Source: Devosia sp. (GTDB taxonomy: Bacteria > Pseudomonadota > Alphaproteobacteria > Rhizobiales > Devosiaceae). Taken from it: 38,461 nucleotides of DNA. Shown piece after piece: positions 1 to 9,233 of this stretch (within the stretch, counting starts at the first letter, position 1; each line of letters starts with the position of its first letter). A model generated the notes under the pieces. That model was given only the letters and a program-made list of their open reading frames with translations, searched no databases and was not told the DNA's origin. The position numbers and the translations under genes are program-made. The stretch spans positions 1-38,461 of the forward strand of contig JAUXUM010000038.1 in the NCBI GenBank assembly GCA_030680995.1, written 5' to 3'.

Positions 1-2
1 TC

Positions 3-335
3 CTCAACTACCGGACGTTCTCGAAACTGCGGCGGAACGGGTTGGACGGCGGCCCGGTCGTCATCAATGCGGCACGCGGCGGGCACCAGAAGGAGGCCGA
101 CCTGGTGCGGGCGCTCACCGACGGCACGCTCAGGGCCGCGAGCCTGGATGTCTTCGAGATCGAGCCGCTGCCGCGGGCAAGCCCGCTGTGGGGGATGGAG
201 AACGTCTTCATCACCCCCCATATCGCCGCCGCCTCGAGCGAAACCACGGGGATCGCCTATTTCTCCAAGGTCATCATCGAGCATGAGGCAGGACAGAAGC
301 TGCCCAATGTGGTGGATGCGGCACGGGGGTATTAG
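3..335 (+). CDS. 2-hydroxyacid dehydrogenase (GhrA-like), C-terminal part
   Basis: The window opens inside this gene; about 110 C-terminal codons are present and end at TAG 333-335. The visible protein has the NAD(P)-binding-domain end typical of D-isomer-specific 2-hydroxyacid dehydrogenases: a VVINAARGG segment, then a SLDVFEIEPLP segment holding the usual catalytic Glu region, then a TPHIAAAS segment holding the catalytic His. The wording INAARGG, and SPLW just before TPH, point to the glyoxylate/hydroxypyruvate reductase A branch, which reduces glyoxylate and hydroxypyruvate with NADPH in the cytoplasm. Substrate is inferred from family only. The gene is 5'-truncated by the window edge, so its start and cofactor loop cannot be judged. 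It converges on the aminopeptidase gene of the minus strand. Confidence 0.8.
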   Translation, partial: LNYRTFSKLRRNGLDGGPVVINAARGGHQKEADLVRALTDGTLRAASLDVFEIEPLPRASPLWGMENVFITPHIAAASSETTGIAYFSKVIIEHEAGQKLPNVVDAARGY

Positions 336-348
336 GCCCCCGCCTTAC

Positions 349-492
349 TCATCGAATCTTCACGCAGGCGCCGATGACCCGCTGGTCCTGGTCCTGGGCG
401 ATGCGGACGGCCGCGATCCCGGGAGAGTGCTTGCTCATGGGGCACATCCGGCAGGCGACTGTCGCTTCCAACGCGTTGACTCCGTCAGCCAT
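349..492 (-). CDS. small Cys-containing hypothetical protein (47 aa)
   Basis: A 47-codon reading frame starts at ATG 492-490 and overlaps the last 8 bases of the aminopeptidase gene, whose stop lies at 487-485, so translation could be coupled. The product is soluble-looking, with a CRMCP motif (C-x2-C) in the first half and a single Cys near the C-terminus, and a run of QDQDQ. I do not recognise the family. The close overlap and the absence of any other explanation for 349-484 support a real gene, but the length is short enough for chance. Confidence 0.4.
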   Translation of the reverse strand: MADGVNALEATVACRMCPMSKHSPGIAAVRIAQDQDQRVIGACVKIR

Positions 493-1831
493 AGCGCTGT
501 TTCAGCACCCCGTAGGCGGCGCGGATGCCCTGATCGGTGCCGCCGAAGGGGCGGCCGGCGCGGGCTTCTGGGGCCCAGGCGAAGATGTCGAGATGGACCC
601 AGGCCCTGGCGTTCGCGACGAAGCGCTTGAGAAAGAGGGCGGCGGTGATCGAGCCGGCAAAGCCGCCCGAAGAGATGTGGTTGACATCGGCGATCCTGGA
701 GGACAGCAGATTGTCGTATGGCGCCCAGAGCGGCATCCGCCAGAGCGGGTCGTCGCTCCGCCGGCCGGCCTCCATCAGCGCGGCGGCGAGCGCATCATCG
801 GTGGCATAGAGCGGCGGCAGATCGGGACCGAGCGCCACCCGGGCGGCACCAGTGAGGGTGGCCATATCGAGGATGAGCTCGGGGCTCTCCTCGTCGGCGA
901 GTGCCAGGGCGTCGGCGAGGATAAGGCGGCCCTCGGCGTCGGTGTTGCCGATCTCGACGGTCATGCCGTTGCGGGATCGGAGGACGTCGCCGGGGCGGAA
1001 GGAGGCGGCGGAAATGGCGTTCTCGACGACCGGGATCAGCACCCGCAGCCGGACCTTGAGCCTGGCATCGACGATAGCGTGGGCGAGGCCGAGCACGTTG
1101 GCGGCACCGCCCATGTCCTTTTTCATCAGCAGCATGGACGAGGATGACTTGATGTCCAGCCCACCTGTATCGAAGGTGACGCCCTTGCCGACCAGCGTGA
1201 CCTTGGGGTCCCCCGCTTTGCCCCAGGCGAGGTCCATCAGGCGCGGCGCCTCGGCGGCGGCGCGGCCGACGGCGTGGATCATGGGAAAGTTCTGTTCTTT
1301 CAGGTCATCCCCGACGATGGCTCCGACCTTCATCCCGTGACGGGTGCCGAAGGCGCGGATCGCGCGCTCGAAGGCGTCGGGGCCGAGATCGTTGGCCGGC
1401 GTGTTGACCAGATCACGAGCGAGATAGGCGGCATCGGCCAGACGCGTTACCTCGGCTGCATCGGCGCCCGCCGGGTCGACCAGCACGGGCGCCTCTTTCG
1501 GCTTGCGATAACGATCAAACCGATAGGCGCCGAGCCGGAAGCCCAGCGCAGCGAGGGTGGGATCGCCGAAATTACCTTCCAGGCGGTAGGAACCGGGCTC
1601 CAGCGCCGCCGCCGCGAGGCCGGTGACGAGCGCGGGCCGGTCCTCCGCAACACCCATGCCGAACAGATAGCCGGCGATCGCGCCGCCCTCGCCCGGCAGG
1701 GCCAGCAGCCGGCCGCGCTGACCGGTGAAGGCATGGCCGGCGGCCCATTTGGCCTCGATCTTCGAAAGCAGCCTTGAGATATCGGCGCCTTCCTCGACAC
1801 AGTGGAGCGGCAGGGTCCTGGGCTTGGCCAT
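485..1831 (-). CDS. M17 leucyl aminopeptidase family protein
   Basis: This 448-residue protein belongs to the M17 metallopeptidases, which remove N-terminal residues from peptides using two metal ions, usually as cytoplasmic hexamers. The diagnostic NTDAEGRL signature, carrying metal ligands and the catalytic Arg, is intact. Upstream the GKGVTFDTGG segment supplies the catalytic Lys and a metal-binding Asp, followed by KKDMGGAA. The N-terminal macrodomain-like part is divergent, as usual. I chose ATG 1831, giving a protein starting MAKPRTLP. An in-frame upstream start at 1897 would add 22 Arg/Pro-rich residues that look like non-coding sequence. No clear Shine-Dalgarno is seen at 1831. The gene is divergent from the TadD-like gene and shares its upstream region. 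PepA versus PepB-type specificity cannot be told. Confidence 0.9.
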   Translation of the reverse strand: MAKPRTLPLHCVEEGADISRLLSKIEAKWAAGHAFTGQRGRLLALPGEGGAIAGYLFGMGVAEDRPALVTGLAAAALEPGSYRLEGNFGDPTLAALGFRLGAYRFDRYRKPKEAPVLVDPAGADAAEVTRLADAAYLARDLVNTPANDLGPDAFERAIRAFGTRHGMKVGAIVGDDLKEQNFPMIHAVGRAAAEAPRLMDLAWGKAGDPKVTLVGKGVTFDTGGLDIKSSSSMLLMKKDMGGAANVLGLAHAIVDARLKVRLRVLIPVVENAISAASFRPGDVLRSRNGMTVEIGNTDAEGRLILADALALADEESPELILDMATLTGAARVALGPDLPPLYATDDALAAALMEAGRRSDDPLWRMPLWAPYDNLLSSRIADVNHISSGGFAGSITAALFLKRFVANARAWVHLDIFAWAPEARAGRPFGGTDQGIRAAYGVLKQRYG

Positions 1832-1915
1832 GAAACGATTCCGGGAGGAGGAACAGGGGGCGGGCAAAGGTTTACGCCCTCGGCCGGCGCGCCGCAACCA
1901 GACGAGGAAAGGCTT

Positions 1916-1936
1916 TTAACCCCCTGTTAGGGTTAA
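1916..1936. promoter_or_regulatory. Inverted repeat / CtrA-like box in divergent promoter region
   Basis: The 168-base gap between the aminopeptidase and the TadD-like gene contains a perfect 7-bp inverted repeat, TTAACCC at 1916-1922 and GGGTTAA at 1930-1936. The left part also reads TTAA-N7-TTAG (1916-1930), one mismatch from the alphaproteobacterial CtrA consensus TTAA-N7-TTAA. The repeat is seen directly; any CtrA role is inference. Confidence 0.35.
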
Positions 1937-1999
1937 TGATCTATTGCTGAAACCGGCCGCAGCGTCATTCCGGCGGCTTCTGGAAGCAAGAGCCCACAG

Positions 2000-2779
2000 T
2001 TGTTGCAGCGTACCCTCACCCCGACCCTCCGTCCGCTTCGCGCCGTGCTGCTCGCCGGCGTCGCCGCGCTGGCCCTTTCGGCCTGCGCCAGCAACCGGAC
2101 GAGCATGCGCTCGCCCGACTTATCCGGCCAGAGCCAGGTGGAAGTGCAAGCGACTCTGGGCGAGTTGACTCAACGCTTCAAGAAGAACCCCAAAGACAAG
2201 GCAACTATCATTTATTACGCGGCGGCGCTGCGCTCGGTCGGCCAAGCCGAACAGGCGATCGCCGTACTCGAAGCCGGACTCAGCGTACACAAGAACGACG
2301 TCGACATCCGGGTGGCTTATGCCAAGGCGCTCTCGGCGGGCGGCCGCTTCGAGCAGGCGCTCAATGTAATCGAGGGCTCGACCGATCCCGCCGCCCCCGA
2401 CTGGAACGCGCTTTCGGTCAAGGGCGCCATCCTCGACCAGACCGGGCGCAACAAGGAGGCGCGGGCGCTTTACCAGCAGGCCCTGCTGATTGCGCCGAAC
2501 GAGGCATCGCTCTACGCCAATCTGGGCCTTTCCTATGCGATGACCAGTGAACTCGCGGAGGCCGAAGTGCAGCTCCGCCGGGCAGTGAAGATGCGGGGGG
2601 CGACGAGCCAGATCCGCCAGAACCTGGCGTTGGTGGTCGGATTGCAGGGCCGCTTCGACGAGTGCCGCGCGCTGTTCGCGGCGGAGCTGCCCCCCGACCA
2701 GGTGGAGGTCAATATGGCCTATATCCGGGCACTGCTCACCCATCAGAACCGCTGGGACATCATCAAGGGCGAAACCTAG
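2000..2779 (+). CDS. tadD: TPR lipoprotein, TadD-like pilus assembly protein
   Basis: The 259-residue product has a lipoprotein signal peptide with lipobox LSAC at about residues 25-28, so it should be anchored to the inner leaflet of the outer membrane or the periplasmic face of the inner membrane. The rest is helical tetratricopeptide repeats, for example the NEASLYANLGLSYA region at about residues 172-185 and earlier repeats from about residue 70. TadD proteins of Tad/Flp pilus loci have this build and help assemble the secretin. The start is a TTG at 2000 or the next codon; no strong ribosome site is visible. It lies convergent to tadC, the usual neighbour. Assignment rests on architecture plus context. 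Confidence 0.75.
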   Translation: MLQRTLTPTLRPLRAVLLAGVAALALSACASNRTSMRSPDLSGQSQVEVQATLGELTQRFKKNPKDKATIIYYAAALRSVGQAEQAIAVLEAGLSVHKNDVDIRVAYAKALSAGGRFEQALNVIEGSTDPAAPDWNALSVKGAILDQTGRNKEARALYQQALLIAPNEASLYANLGLSYAMTSELAEAEVQLRRAVKMRGATSQIRQNLALVVGLQGRFDECRALFAAELPPDQVEVNMAYIRALLTHQNRWDIIKGET

Positions 2780-2816
2780 AGCCAGATCCGCTCCGATTGA
2801 ATCGGATTGGGGCTCT
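2778..2816. repeat. Nested inverted repeat after tadD
   Basis: Right at the tadD stop codon there is a nested palindrome. The outer arms are AGAGCC (2778-2783) and GGCTCT (2811-2816), and the inner arms are TCCGAT (2792-2797) and ATCGGA (2801-2806). No T-run follows, so it could be a bidirectional terminator between convergent tadD and tadC or a dispersed palindromic element. Confidence 0.5.
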
Positions 2817-2821
2817 GAGTT

Positions 2822-2876
2822 CTTGTTTGGTCGCATGTTCGAGCCGGAAAAGCGTTCCGACTTTTCCTGAACTCTA
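2822..2876. repeat. Dispersed palindromic repeat, copy 1
   Basis: This element has a 7-bp hairpin, GGAAAAG (2846-2852) with CTTTTCC (2861-2867), enclosed by GTTC (2837-2840) and GAAC (2869-2872). A clearly related second copy lies at 26128-26180, inside the reading frame of deoC. Similar short intergenic palindromes are widespread in Hyphomicrobiales genomes. Confidence 0.65.
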
Positions 2877-2965
2877 GCAATGGTGGGTGGCGGATAGCCA
2901 ATAGAAGGAGGCTCCCGGGTTTGCCCCGGGTCAATCCGCCTTCCCTACTCGCTGGTCGCCACCTC

Positions 2966-3964
2966 CTATCCGCCCAGGCCCTGCGTGGAGAAGACCCGGA
3001 TGATGGCCGGAGAGATGATCACGATGAACAGCACGGGCAGGAAGAACAGGATCAGCGGCACGGTCAGCTTGGGTGGCAAGGAGGCAGCCTTCTTCTCCGC
3101 TTCCATCATCCGCGCCTCGCGCCCTTCCTCGGCCATGACGCGCAGGGACTGGCCGACGGAGGTGCCGTAGCGATCGGCCTGGATGAGCGAGGTCATCACC
3201 GCCCTGACGTTGTCGAGGCCGGTGCGCTTGCCGAGATTCTCATAGGCGCGGGTGCGATCCTCGAGGAAGGACAGTTCGGCGGTAGTGAGGGTCAGCTCCT
3301 CGGCCAGTTCGGAACTCTGCTGGCCGATCTCCTTGGCGACCCGGCGGAAAGCATGCTCGACGGACATGCCGGCCTCCACGCAGAGCAGCATCAAATCGAG
3401 GCAATCGGGCCAGGCCCTGCGGATCGATTGCTGGCGCTTGATGGTCCGGTTCTTGAGCAGCACGACCGGTAGATAGGCGCCGATCAGGCCGATGAAGAGC
3501 GCATAGAGCGCGTTGAGATAAAGGGGCTTGTCGGCGAAGACGACGAAGGTCAGATAGCCGAAGGCGATGAAGAACAGAGCGATGGGAGTGACGAAGCGCA
3601 GGAACAGATAGGTGGTGAGAGGCCCCTGGCCGCGGTAGCCGGCGCGGGCCAGCGCCTCGATGGTGCCTTCGTCGGCGAAGGCCTTCTGGAGGGAAAACCG
3701 CTCCACCACATTGCGCATGTATTCCCGCCCGGCGACACGGCGCACGCTGCCCTGCTGCTGCTCGGCGCCGCCCCGCAGACGCGCCATCTCCTGGGCGCGC
3801 ATCTTTTCCCGTTCCAGCGCCACCCGCTTGATGCGCGTCCTGATCTGCGAGCCGCCGCCGAACAGCGATGCGCCGAGGGTAAAGACCACGGCAGCGGCCG
3901 AGATCGCGGCGAAGAGCGCGACCAAGAAACCGGTGCTGGTGAATGTTTCGAGGAGCCGATCCAT
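2966..3964 (-). CDS. tadC: TadC-type pilus platform protein
   Basis: The 332-residue membrane protein has an N-terminal transmembrane helix (about residues 12-35), a pair of central helices (about 115-170), a cytoplasmic T2SF domain beginning near the RAWPDCLDLMLLCVEAG segment, and a C-terminal hydrophobic helix rich in Pro and Ile. This is the TadC version of the type II secretion/type IV pilus inner-membrane platform, which works with TadB to pass pilin subunits under drive of the TadA/CpaF ATPase. A GGGA ribosome site lies before ATG 3964. It follows tadB by 8 bases and is the last gene of the minus-strand pilus operon. Confidence 0.9.
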   Translation of the reverse strand: MDRLLETFTSTGFLVALFAAISAAAVVFTLGASLFGGGSQIRTRIKRVALEREKMRAQEMARLRGGAEQQQGSVRRVAGREYMRNVVERFSLQKAFADEGTIEALARAGYRGQGPLTTYLFLRFVTPIALFFIAFGYLTFVVFADKPLYLNALYALFIGLIGAYLPVVLLKNRTIKRQQSIRRAWPDCLDLMLLCVEAGMSVEHAFRRVAKEIGQQSSELAEELTLTTAELSFLEDRTRAYENLGKRTGLDNVRAVMTSLIQADRYGTSVGQSLRVMAEEGREARMMEAEKKAASLPPKLTVPLILFFLPVLFIVIISPAIIRVFSTQGLGG

Positions 3965-3972
3965 CTCATTCC

Positions 3973-4950
3973 CTAAAAGTCGAACTGCACCATACGGTTC
4001 ATGACGAAAACGCCGGTGGCCATGAGCAGGGTGGCAATGCCGAGCCAGAACATGCCGACCGGGGTCTCCACCAGCGGCAACAGGTAGCTGGGCGTTGTCA
4101 ATGTGACCAGGACCGCGACGATGAAAGGCAGCGACCCAATGATCCCCGCCGAAGCCTTGGCTTCCGAGGACATGGCCTTGACCTTTGCCTTCATCTTCTT
4201 GCGATTGCGGAGCACGCGGGAGAGATTCCCCAAGGCTTCGGAGAGGTTGCCGCCTGCCTGCTGCTGTACGGTGATGACGACAACGAAGAAGTTCACCTCG
4301 GGCAGCGGCACCCGGTCAAACAGGATCGTCACCGCCTCGCTCATCGACTTGCCGACCGCCTGCTGGTCGAGGACGCGCTGGAATTCGGACTTGACCGGCT
4401 CCTTCACCTCCCTGGCGACCACGCGCATGGAATCGTTGAGCGGCAGGCCCGCCTTGACGCCGCGCACGATGGCTTCGACCGCATTGGGAAGTTCATCGAG
4501 AAACTTGCTCTGGAACCGTTTGCGACGATGACCGAGATACATCTTGGGCAGGAGATAGCCGCCGGCCACGCCGAAGACCGCCGCGAACAGCAGCGGCACC
4601 TGGAGCAGGAAGCAGACCGCGAACAAGACCACCCCGGCAATCACCTGATTGCGCACGAAATCGTTGCGGCTGATCTTCATGCCGGCCTGGAAGATCTGAT
4701 CCTGCAGCGGCACCCGCCTCTTGCGCTTCTCGACCAGCGCGGACTGGCTCTTCAGTGCCTCCTGGATGCTCTTGCGACGGATGTCGCGCGAGCGCGCGGC
4801 GCTGTTCTCGCGGCGGTTCGCCTGGATATCGCCCCGCAGCGCCTTGATGCGCTTGTCGGCGCGGCTCGGCCCAAGCAGCGAGGGCATCAGCGCGAGACCG
4901 GCGGCGCCGACGCAGACAATGGCCAGAAGTGCGAAGACGAGCGGGGACAT
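3973..4950 (-). CDS. tadB: TadB-type pilus platform protein
   Basis: This 325-residue paralogue of TadC starts with a transmembrane helix (about residues 3-25), followed by a basic cytoplasmic stretch, two central helices (about 100-135), and the T2SF domain with the DELPNAVEAIVRGVKAGLPL and QQAGGNLSEALGNLSRVLR segments that mark TadB. Two further helices end the protein (about 265-318). It should form the inner-membrane platform with TadC. The start ATG 4950 lies 10 bases after the cpaF stop, consistent with one transcript. Confidence 0.92.
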   Translation of the reverse strand: MSPLVFALLAIVCVGAAGLALMPSLLGPSRADKRIKALRGDIQANRRENSAARSRDIRRKSIQEALKSQSALVEKRKRRVPLQDQIFQAGMKISRNDFVRNQVIAGVVLFAVCFLLQVPLLFAAVFGVAGGYLLPKMYLGHRRKRFQSKFLDELPNAVEAIVRGVKAGLPLNDSMRVVAREVKEPVKSEFQRVLDQQAVGKSMSEAVTILFDRVPLPEVNFFVVVITVQQQAGGNLSEALGNLSRVLRNRKKMKAKVKAMSSEAKASAGIIGSLPFIVAVLVTLTTPSYLLPLVETPVGMFWLGIATLLMATGVFVMNRMVQFDF

Positions 4951-4960
4951 GACAACCTGC

Positions 4961-6442
4961 CTAGGAGTTCAGCAGCTCCCGCTGCTCGATATTGGACTTT
5001 TCCAGCGCCTCGACGAGATTGGCCTCCTCGTTGAAATAGCGGGCACGTTCGGCGAATTGCGGCTTGGTGATGCCGGTCGAGCGATGGCGGCCGACGAGGG
5101 CGCCATTACCGTCCTCACCGAGGATGTCGTAGAGGAAGATGTCCTGGGTGACGATGACGTCGCCCTCCAGTCCCAGCACCTCGGAAATATGGGTAATACG
5201 GCGCGAGCCGTCGCGCAGGCGCGCGGCCTGAACCACGACGTCGATCGATGAAACGATCATTTCGCGGATGGTGCGGGACGGCAGCGAATAGCCGCCCATG
5301 GTGATCATCGACTCGAGCCGGCTGAGGGCTTCGCGCGGGGAGTTGGCGTGGAGCGTGCCCATGGAGCCGTCGTGGCCGGTATTCATGGCCTGCAGGAGGT
5401 CGAAGGCTTCGGGCCCGCGCACTTCGCCCACGATGATGCGTTCGGGACGCATGCGCAGGCAGTTCCTGACCAGGTCGCGCATGGTGATCTCGCCCTCGCC
5501 CTCGAGATTGGGCGGGCGAGTTTCGAGACGTACGACGTGAGGTTGCTGCAACTGCAGCTCGGCGGAGTCCTCGCAGGTGATGACCCGCTCGTCCTTTTCG
5601 ATAAAGCCGGTCAGGCAATTGAGCAGCGTGGTCTTGCCCGAGCCGGTGCCGCCCGAAATCAGGATATTGGCGCGGACGCGGCCGAGGATGCGCAGCACTT
5701 CGGCGCCCTCGGGCGAGATCGAGCCGTACTTGACCAGTTGGGCAAGCGTCAGCTTGTCCTTCTTGAACTTGCGGATGGTGAGCGCGGCGCCGTCGATGGC
5801 CAGCGGCGGGGCGATGACGTTGACGCGCGAGCCGTCGGGCAGGCGCGCGTCGCAGATGGGGGAACTCTCATCGACGCGGCGGCCGACCTGGCTGACGATG
5901 CGCTGGCAGACATTCATCAGATGCGCATCGTCGCGGAAGCGCACATTGGTGAGCTTCACGCGGCCACCCACTTCAATATAGCACTTCTGCGACCCGTTCA
6001 CCATGATGTCGGCAATGTCGTCGCGGGCGAGCAGCGGCTCCAGCGGTCCGTAGCCGAGCACGTCGTTGCAGATGTCCTCGAGCAGGTCCTCCTGCTCGGA
6101 AATGGACATGACGAAGGACTTCAGCGCGATGATTTCGGCGACAATGTCGCGGATTTCCTCGCGCGCCGCCTCCTGCTCCATGGTGGCGAGCTGGCTCAAA
6201 TCGATCGAATCGATGAGCGCGTTGAAGATCGCCGACTTGGTCTGGAAGTATTCCTTGTCGCGGGCGGCGGCTTCCGGGTTGCGGACGTCCACGACGTCGT
6301 CCTGCCGCGGCTTGCCGACGCTATTGTCCAGTTGCCTTGTGGCAAGTTCCGCGCGCTGCGGCGTGATCACGCTGGGCTGCGGGCGCGGCAGCTCTTGTAC
6401 GCCCGGGGTATTGCCACCGAATGTGGTGCGCTTGCCGAACAT
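4961..6442 (-). CDS. cpaF: Pilus assembly ATPase CpaF/TadA
   Basis: This 493-residue secretion ATPase powers assembly (and, for TadA homologues, retraction) of Tad pili at the cytoplasmic face of the inner membrane. A variable N-terminus of about 100 residues leads into the N-domain ([16 protein letters not shown]), then the ATPase core. The Walker A loop GGTGSGKTT lies near residues 263-271. The Walker B-like [12 protein letters not shown] and the His-box-type [13 protein letters not shown] follow. All key residues look intact. ATG 6442 has a GGGAG ribosome site at good spacing. It sits between cpaE and tadB with gaps of about 10 bases. Confidence 0.95.
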   Translation of the reverse strand: MFGKRTTFGGNTPGVQELPRPQPSVITPQRAELATRQLDNSVGKPRQDDVVDVRNPEAAARDKEYFQTKSAIFNALIDSIDLSQLATMEQEAAREEIRDIVAEIIALKSFVMSISEQEDLLEDICNDVLGYGPLEPLLARDDIADIMVNGSQKCYIEVGGRVKLTNVRFRDDAHLMNVCQRIVSQVGRRVDESSPICDARLPDGSRVNVIAPPLAIDGAALTIRKFKKDKLTLAQLVKYGSISPEGAEVLRILGRVRANILISGGTGSGKTTLLNCLTGFIEKDERVITCEDSAELQLQQPHVVRLETRPPNLEGEGEITMRDLVRNCLRMRPERIIVGEVRGPEAFDLLQAMNTGHDGSMGTLHANSPREALSRLESMITMGGYSLPSRTIREMIVSSIDVVVQAARLRDGSRRITHISEVLGLEGDVIVTQDIFLYDILGEDGNGALVGRHRSTGITKPQFAERARYFNEEANLVEALEKSNIEQRELLNS

Positions 6443-6451
6443 AGCGTCTCC

Positions 6452-7723
6452 CTATGCGCGCTTGCGCTTGAGGAAGGCCGGCAGCTTGAGGGTCGAGGCC
6501 TTGCCCGAGACCCGTTCGGACGTGCCGCGGCCGGTGACGTGCATGCCAATCAGGCGGAAGACCTCGTTGCTGCGGTGATTGGCGGAGACCTCGGTGATCA
6601 TCTGCCCGTTATTGGCGGCGATGCCGAAGGTGGCGGCATCGAATCCGATCTGGCCGAGCAGGCTGCACTCAACGGAGGTGGCGAATTCGGCGGCACCGAT
6701 CTCGGGCCGCCGGGGCAACCCGATCTGGTTGATCACCAGGAGCGGCTCGGACTCGGCGGGCCGCAGCGCCTTGATGGTGTCGGCAAGGTTTTTGGCGTTG
6801 CGCAGATTGGCGAGGTCCGGCTCGGCGACGATGACGATCTCGTCGATCGTGGCCAGCGTGTGGCGCACCCAGCTGGTCCAAGCGTGGGGAATATCGAGGA
6901 CAACGACAGGAATGCTCTTCTGGCTCAGTTCGATGACCTGCTCAAAATCGCGCTCGGCGAAATCGAAGGTGCGGTCGAGCATGACCGGCGCGGTGAGGAG
7001 ATTGATGTGGTTGGCCGCCTTGGACATCAGGCGGTCGAGCACGGCCTGATCCATCTGGCTGGCGTTGATGGCGTCGGCCAGGCCGTGCGGCGGATCCTGA
7101 TTGAAGTTGAGGCCAGCCGTGCCGAAGGCGAAATCAAGATCGAGGATCAGCACGTCCTGCCGCAGGTATTGGGAGATGGCCCAGGCGACATTGTGGGCGA
7201 CGGTGGAACCGCCGGCGCCGCCCTTGGCGGAAACGAAGCCGATGGTGCGGCCGATGGGGGCCGCGCCTTCGGCGGCGAACAGCTCGGTGATCGCCGAAAC
7301 GATGGACTGGGCGCTGGTGGGCAGGACGATGTATTCGGAGACGCCGGAACGGATGAGTTCGCGATAGAGGACGACGTCATTGACGTGGCCCAGAACGATG
7401 AGCCGGGTGGTGGCGTCGCACACTTCGGCCAGCCGCTCCAGCGCGCCCGGGATCTCGTCGGGTTGCAGCGATGTCTCGACCAGGATGAGATTGGGGGTGG
7501 GATTGGACTTGTAGGTCTCGATGGCCCCTTCCAGCCCGCCATTGTGGGTGGTCAGGGCGACCTTGGACATGCGGCGATCGTGAATTGCCGACTCCACCAG
7601 TTGGGCAGTCTGGGAGTGCTCGCAGAAGGCCTGGATGGTGATGCGCGGAATGAGCCTGGCACCGGTCGCGACGTCGGCCGCCGGTTCTTCCGCTTCAGGC
7701 ACATTCTTGGAGAGGAAACTCAT
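6452..7723 (-). CDS. cpaE: CpaE/TadZ-like pilus localisation ATPase
   Basis: The 423-residue protein has an N-terminal receiver-like half (about residues 30-150) and a C-terminal MinD/ParA-type ATPase half that begins GFVSAKGGAGGST near residues 160-172, a deviant Walker A. A DLDFAFG segment gives the Walker A-prime region, and a VLDIPHAW segment lies in the Walker B position. CpaE/TadZ proteins recruit the pilus machine to its cellular site, often the pole. The start ATG has a GGAG site about 9 bases upstream. Only 18 bases separate it from cpaC, leaving no room for the cpaD gene that commonly sits here. Confidence 0.92.
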   Translation of the reverse strand: MSFLSKNVPEAEEPAADVATGARLIPRITIQAFCEHSQTAQLVESAIHDRRMSKVALTTHNGGLEGAIETYKSNPTPNLILVETSLQPDEIPGALERLAEVCDATTRLIVLGHVNDVVLYRELIRSGVSEYIVLPTSAQSIVSAITELFAAEGAAPIGRTIGFVSAKGGAGGSTVAHNVAWAISQYLRQDVLILDLDFAFGTAGLNFNQDPPHGLADAINASQMDQAVLDRLMSKAANHINLLTAPVMLDRTFDFAERDFEQVIELSQKSIPVVVLDIPHAWTSWVRHTLATIDEIVIVAEPDLANLRNAKNLADTIKALRPAESEPLLVINQIGLPRRPEIGAAEFATSVECSLLGQIGFDAATFGIAANNGQMITEVSANHRSNEVFRLIGMHVTGRGTSERVSGKASTLKLPAFLKRKRA

Positions 7724-7741
7724 GACTCACGCACTCCACAA

Positions 7742-9226
7742 TCAATCCAGGACGAAGCCTACGGAGCCGCCATAGCTGCCGCGCATGCCGCCGGGGCCGA
7801 CGCCGTACATCTTTTCCATGTGGCCGAGGAAAATGGCCTCGGCGTCGCCGGCAATGACCATGCCGTCGGTGGGCAAGGCCGGGGCGGCGCCGGGGAAGGC
7901 CAGATAGGGCGTCACCAGGACCACCAGTTCGGTCTGCGCGCGGATGAAGTCGCGCGACCTGAACAGGGCGCCCAGAATGGGGATGTCGCCGAGGCCGGGC
8001 AGCTTGTTGATCTGCTGGCGCACGCTGTCCTGAATGAGGCCGGCGATGGCCAGCGTCTGGCCGGCGGCCAGCTCCACCGAGGTCCTGGCCTCACGCTGTT
8101 TGGTTGCGGGAATGGTGATGCCGCCAACGGCGAAACCGCCCTCGGTCGTGGGCTCGGATACCTTGGTGTCGACGACAAGGCCAATGATGCCGTTGGACTT
8201 GACGGTGGGTGTGAACTTCAGCCGTACGCCGAATTCCTTGAAGGTGTAGGTGATCTGGCCGTTGTCGCCGATTTCGGTGGGAACCGGAAACTCGCCGCCG
8301 GCCAGGAACTCGGCTTCCTGCCCGGATATTGCGGTGAGATTGGGCTCGGCCAGGGTGCGCAGGGCACTGCGGCGTTCCAGCGCACGCAGCGTCGCAGTCA
8401 GGGAGAAGCCCGGAACCACGACACCGGCGCTGCCGCCATTGGTGGTGATGACATTGGAGGCGCCGCCGAGCGCGGGGTTGTTCTGCAGGCCGAGCGTCAC
8501 CGGGCCGATGGTGGCCGTGCCGTTGAGATTGATGCCCAGTTGCTTGACCGCTTCGCGGTTCACCTCGGCGATCGTCACTTGCAGCATGACCTGCTGGGCG
8601 CCGGCGATATTGATGACGCTGGCCACGTTTTCCGGGTCGCCGGCAAACTGGGTCGCGATGGCGATGGCGCGCCGCTCGTCGTCCTGGGAATTGACGGTGC
8701 CGGACAGCACGACGCGGTTGGTGGCTCCGTTCAGCGTCACCGATTCGACGCGGATGGCCGAGCCAGGGATGATCCGCGCCAGGCTTGCCTCGAGCGCGCT
8801 GCCGACATCGGAGCGCGGCTGGAAGATCTCGATATCGAGAACTGAAATGGTGCGGCCGGCGGTGTCGAGGAAGAAGATATTGGTGTCGCCTGCACCGACG
8901 CCCTGAATGATGGCGCGGCTCTTCGATCGCATCATCGCGCCGGCGACGGAGGGCTGAGAAACGATGACCTCCCCGACATTGGCGGGCAGATCGACGATCA
9001 GCGACTTGTTGATCTCGAGCGAGATGCGCTGGGTGGCGCCGACGGCGCCGCTGCTGACGCGCAGATGGGTTATTTCGGCACCGCGCACCACGCCCAGCCC
9101 GAGCGGAGCGAGGCCGAGGAGCCCGCCGAGCAAGGCGGCGACCGCGGCGAAACGCAGGGTCTGGCGCAGCAGGCTCGCATCGGCCCGCGGCCCGGTGGTC
9201 ATTTGCATGATACTATCCTTGCGCAT
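7742..9226 (-). CDS. cpaC: Pilus secretin CpaC/RcpA
   Basis: The 494-residue protein is the outer-membrane secretin ring of the Tad pilus. A signal peptide with hydrophobic core AAVAALLGGLLGLAPLGL lies near residues 28-46. It is followed by the pilus N domain (LRVSSGAVGATQRISLEINKS onward), a BON-like domain (about 130-210), and the secretin domain from about residue 210, ending with the conserved ELVVLVTPYLAFP strand. Two starts are possible: ATG 9226, with a GAGG site 6 bases upstream and 7 bases after the cpaB stop, or ATG 9208, with AAGGA upstream. I give the longer one. No Cys follows the signal, so it is not a lipoprotein. Confidence 0.93.
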   Translation of the reverse strand: MRKDSIMQMTTGPRADASLLRQTLRFAAVAALLGGLLGLAPLGLGVVRGAEITHLRVSSGAVGATQRISLEINKSLIVDLPANVGEVIVSQPSVAGAMMRSKSRAIIQGVGAGDTNIFFLDTAGRTISVLDIEIFQPRSDVGSALEASLARIIPGSAIRVESVTLNGATNRVVLSGTVNSQDDERRAIAIATQFAGDPENVASVINIAGAQQVMLQVTIAEVNREAVKQLGINLNGTATIGPVTLGLQNNPALGGASNVITTNGGSAGVVVPGFSLTATLRALERRSALRTLAEPNLTAISGQEAEFLAGGEFPVPTEIGDNGQITYTFKEFGVRLKFTPTVKSNGIIGLVVDTKVSEPTTEGGFAVGGITIPATKQREARTSVELAAGQTLAIAGLIQDSVRQQINKLPGLGDIPILGALFRSRDFIRAQTELVVLVTPYLAFPGAAPALPTDGMVIAGDAEAIFLGHMEKMYGVGPGGMRGSYGGSVGFVLD

Positions 9227-9233
9227 TGCCGCC

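Noticed and set aside
5348-8845. Very long plus-strand open frame opposite cpaF, cpaE and cpaC
   Set aside because: It is the antisense of three well-recognised pilus genes, is Gly/Ala/Asp/Val-biased and shows no domain; high GC keeps such frames open.
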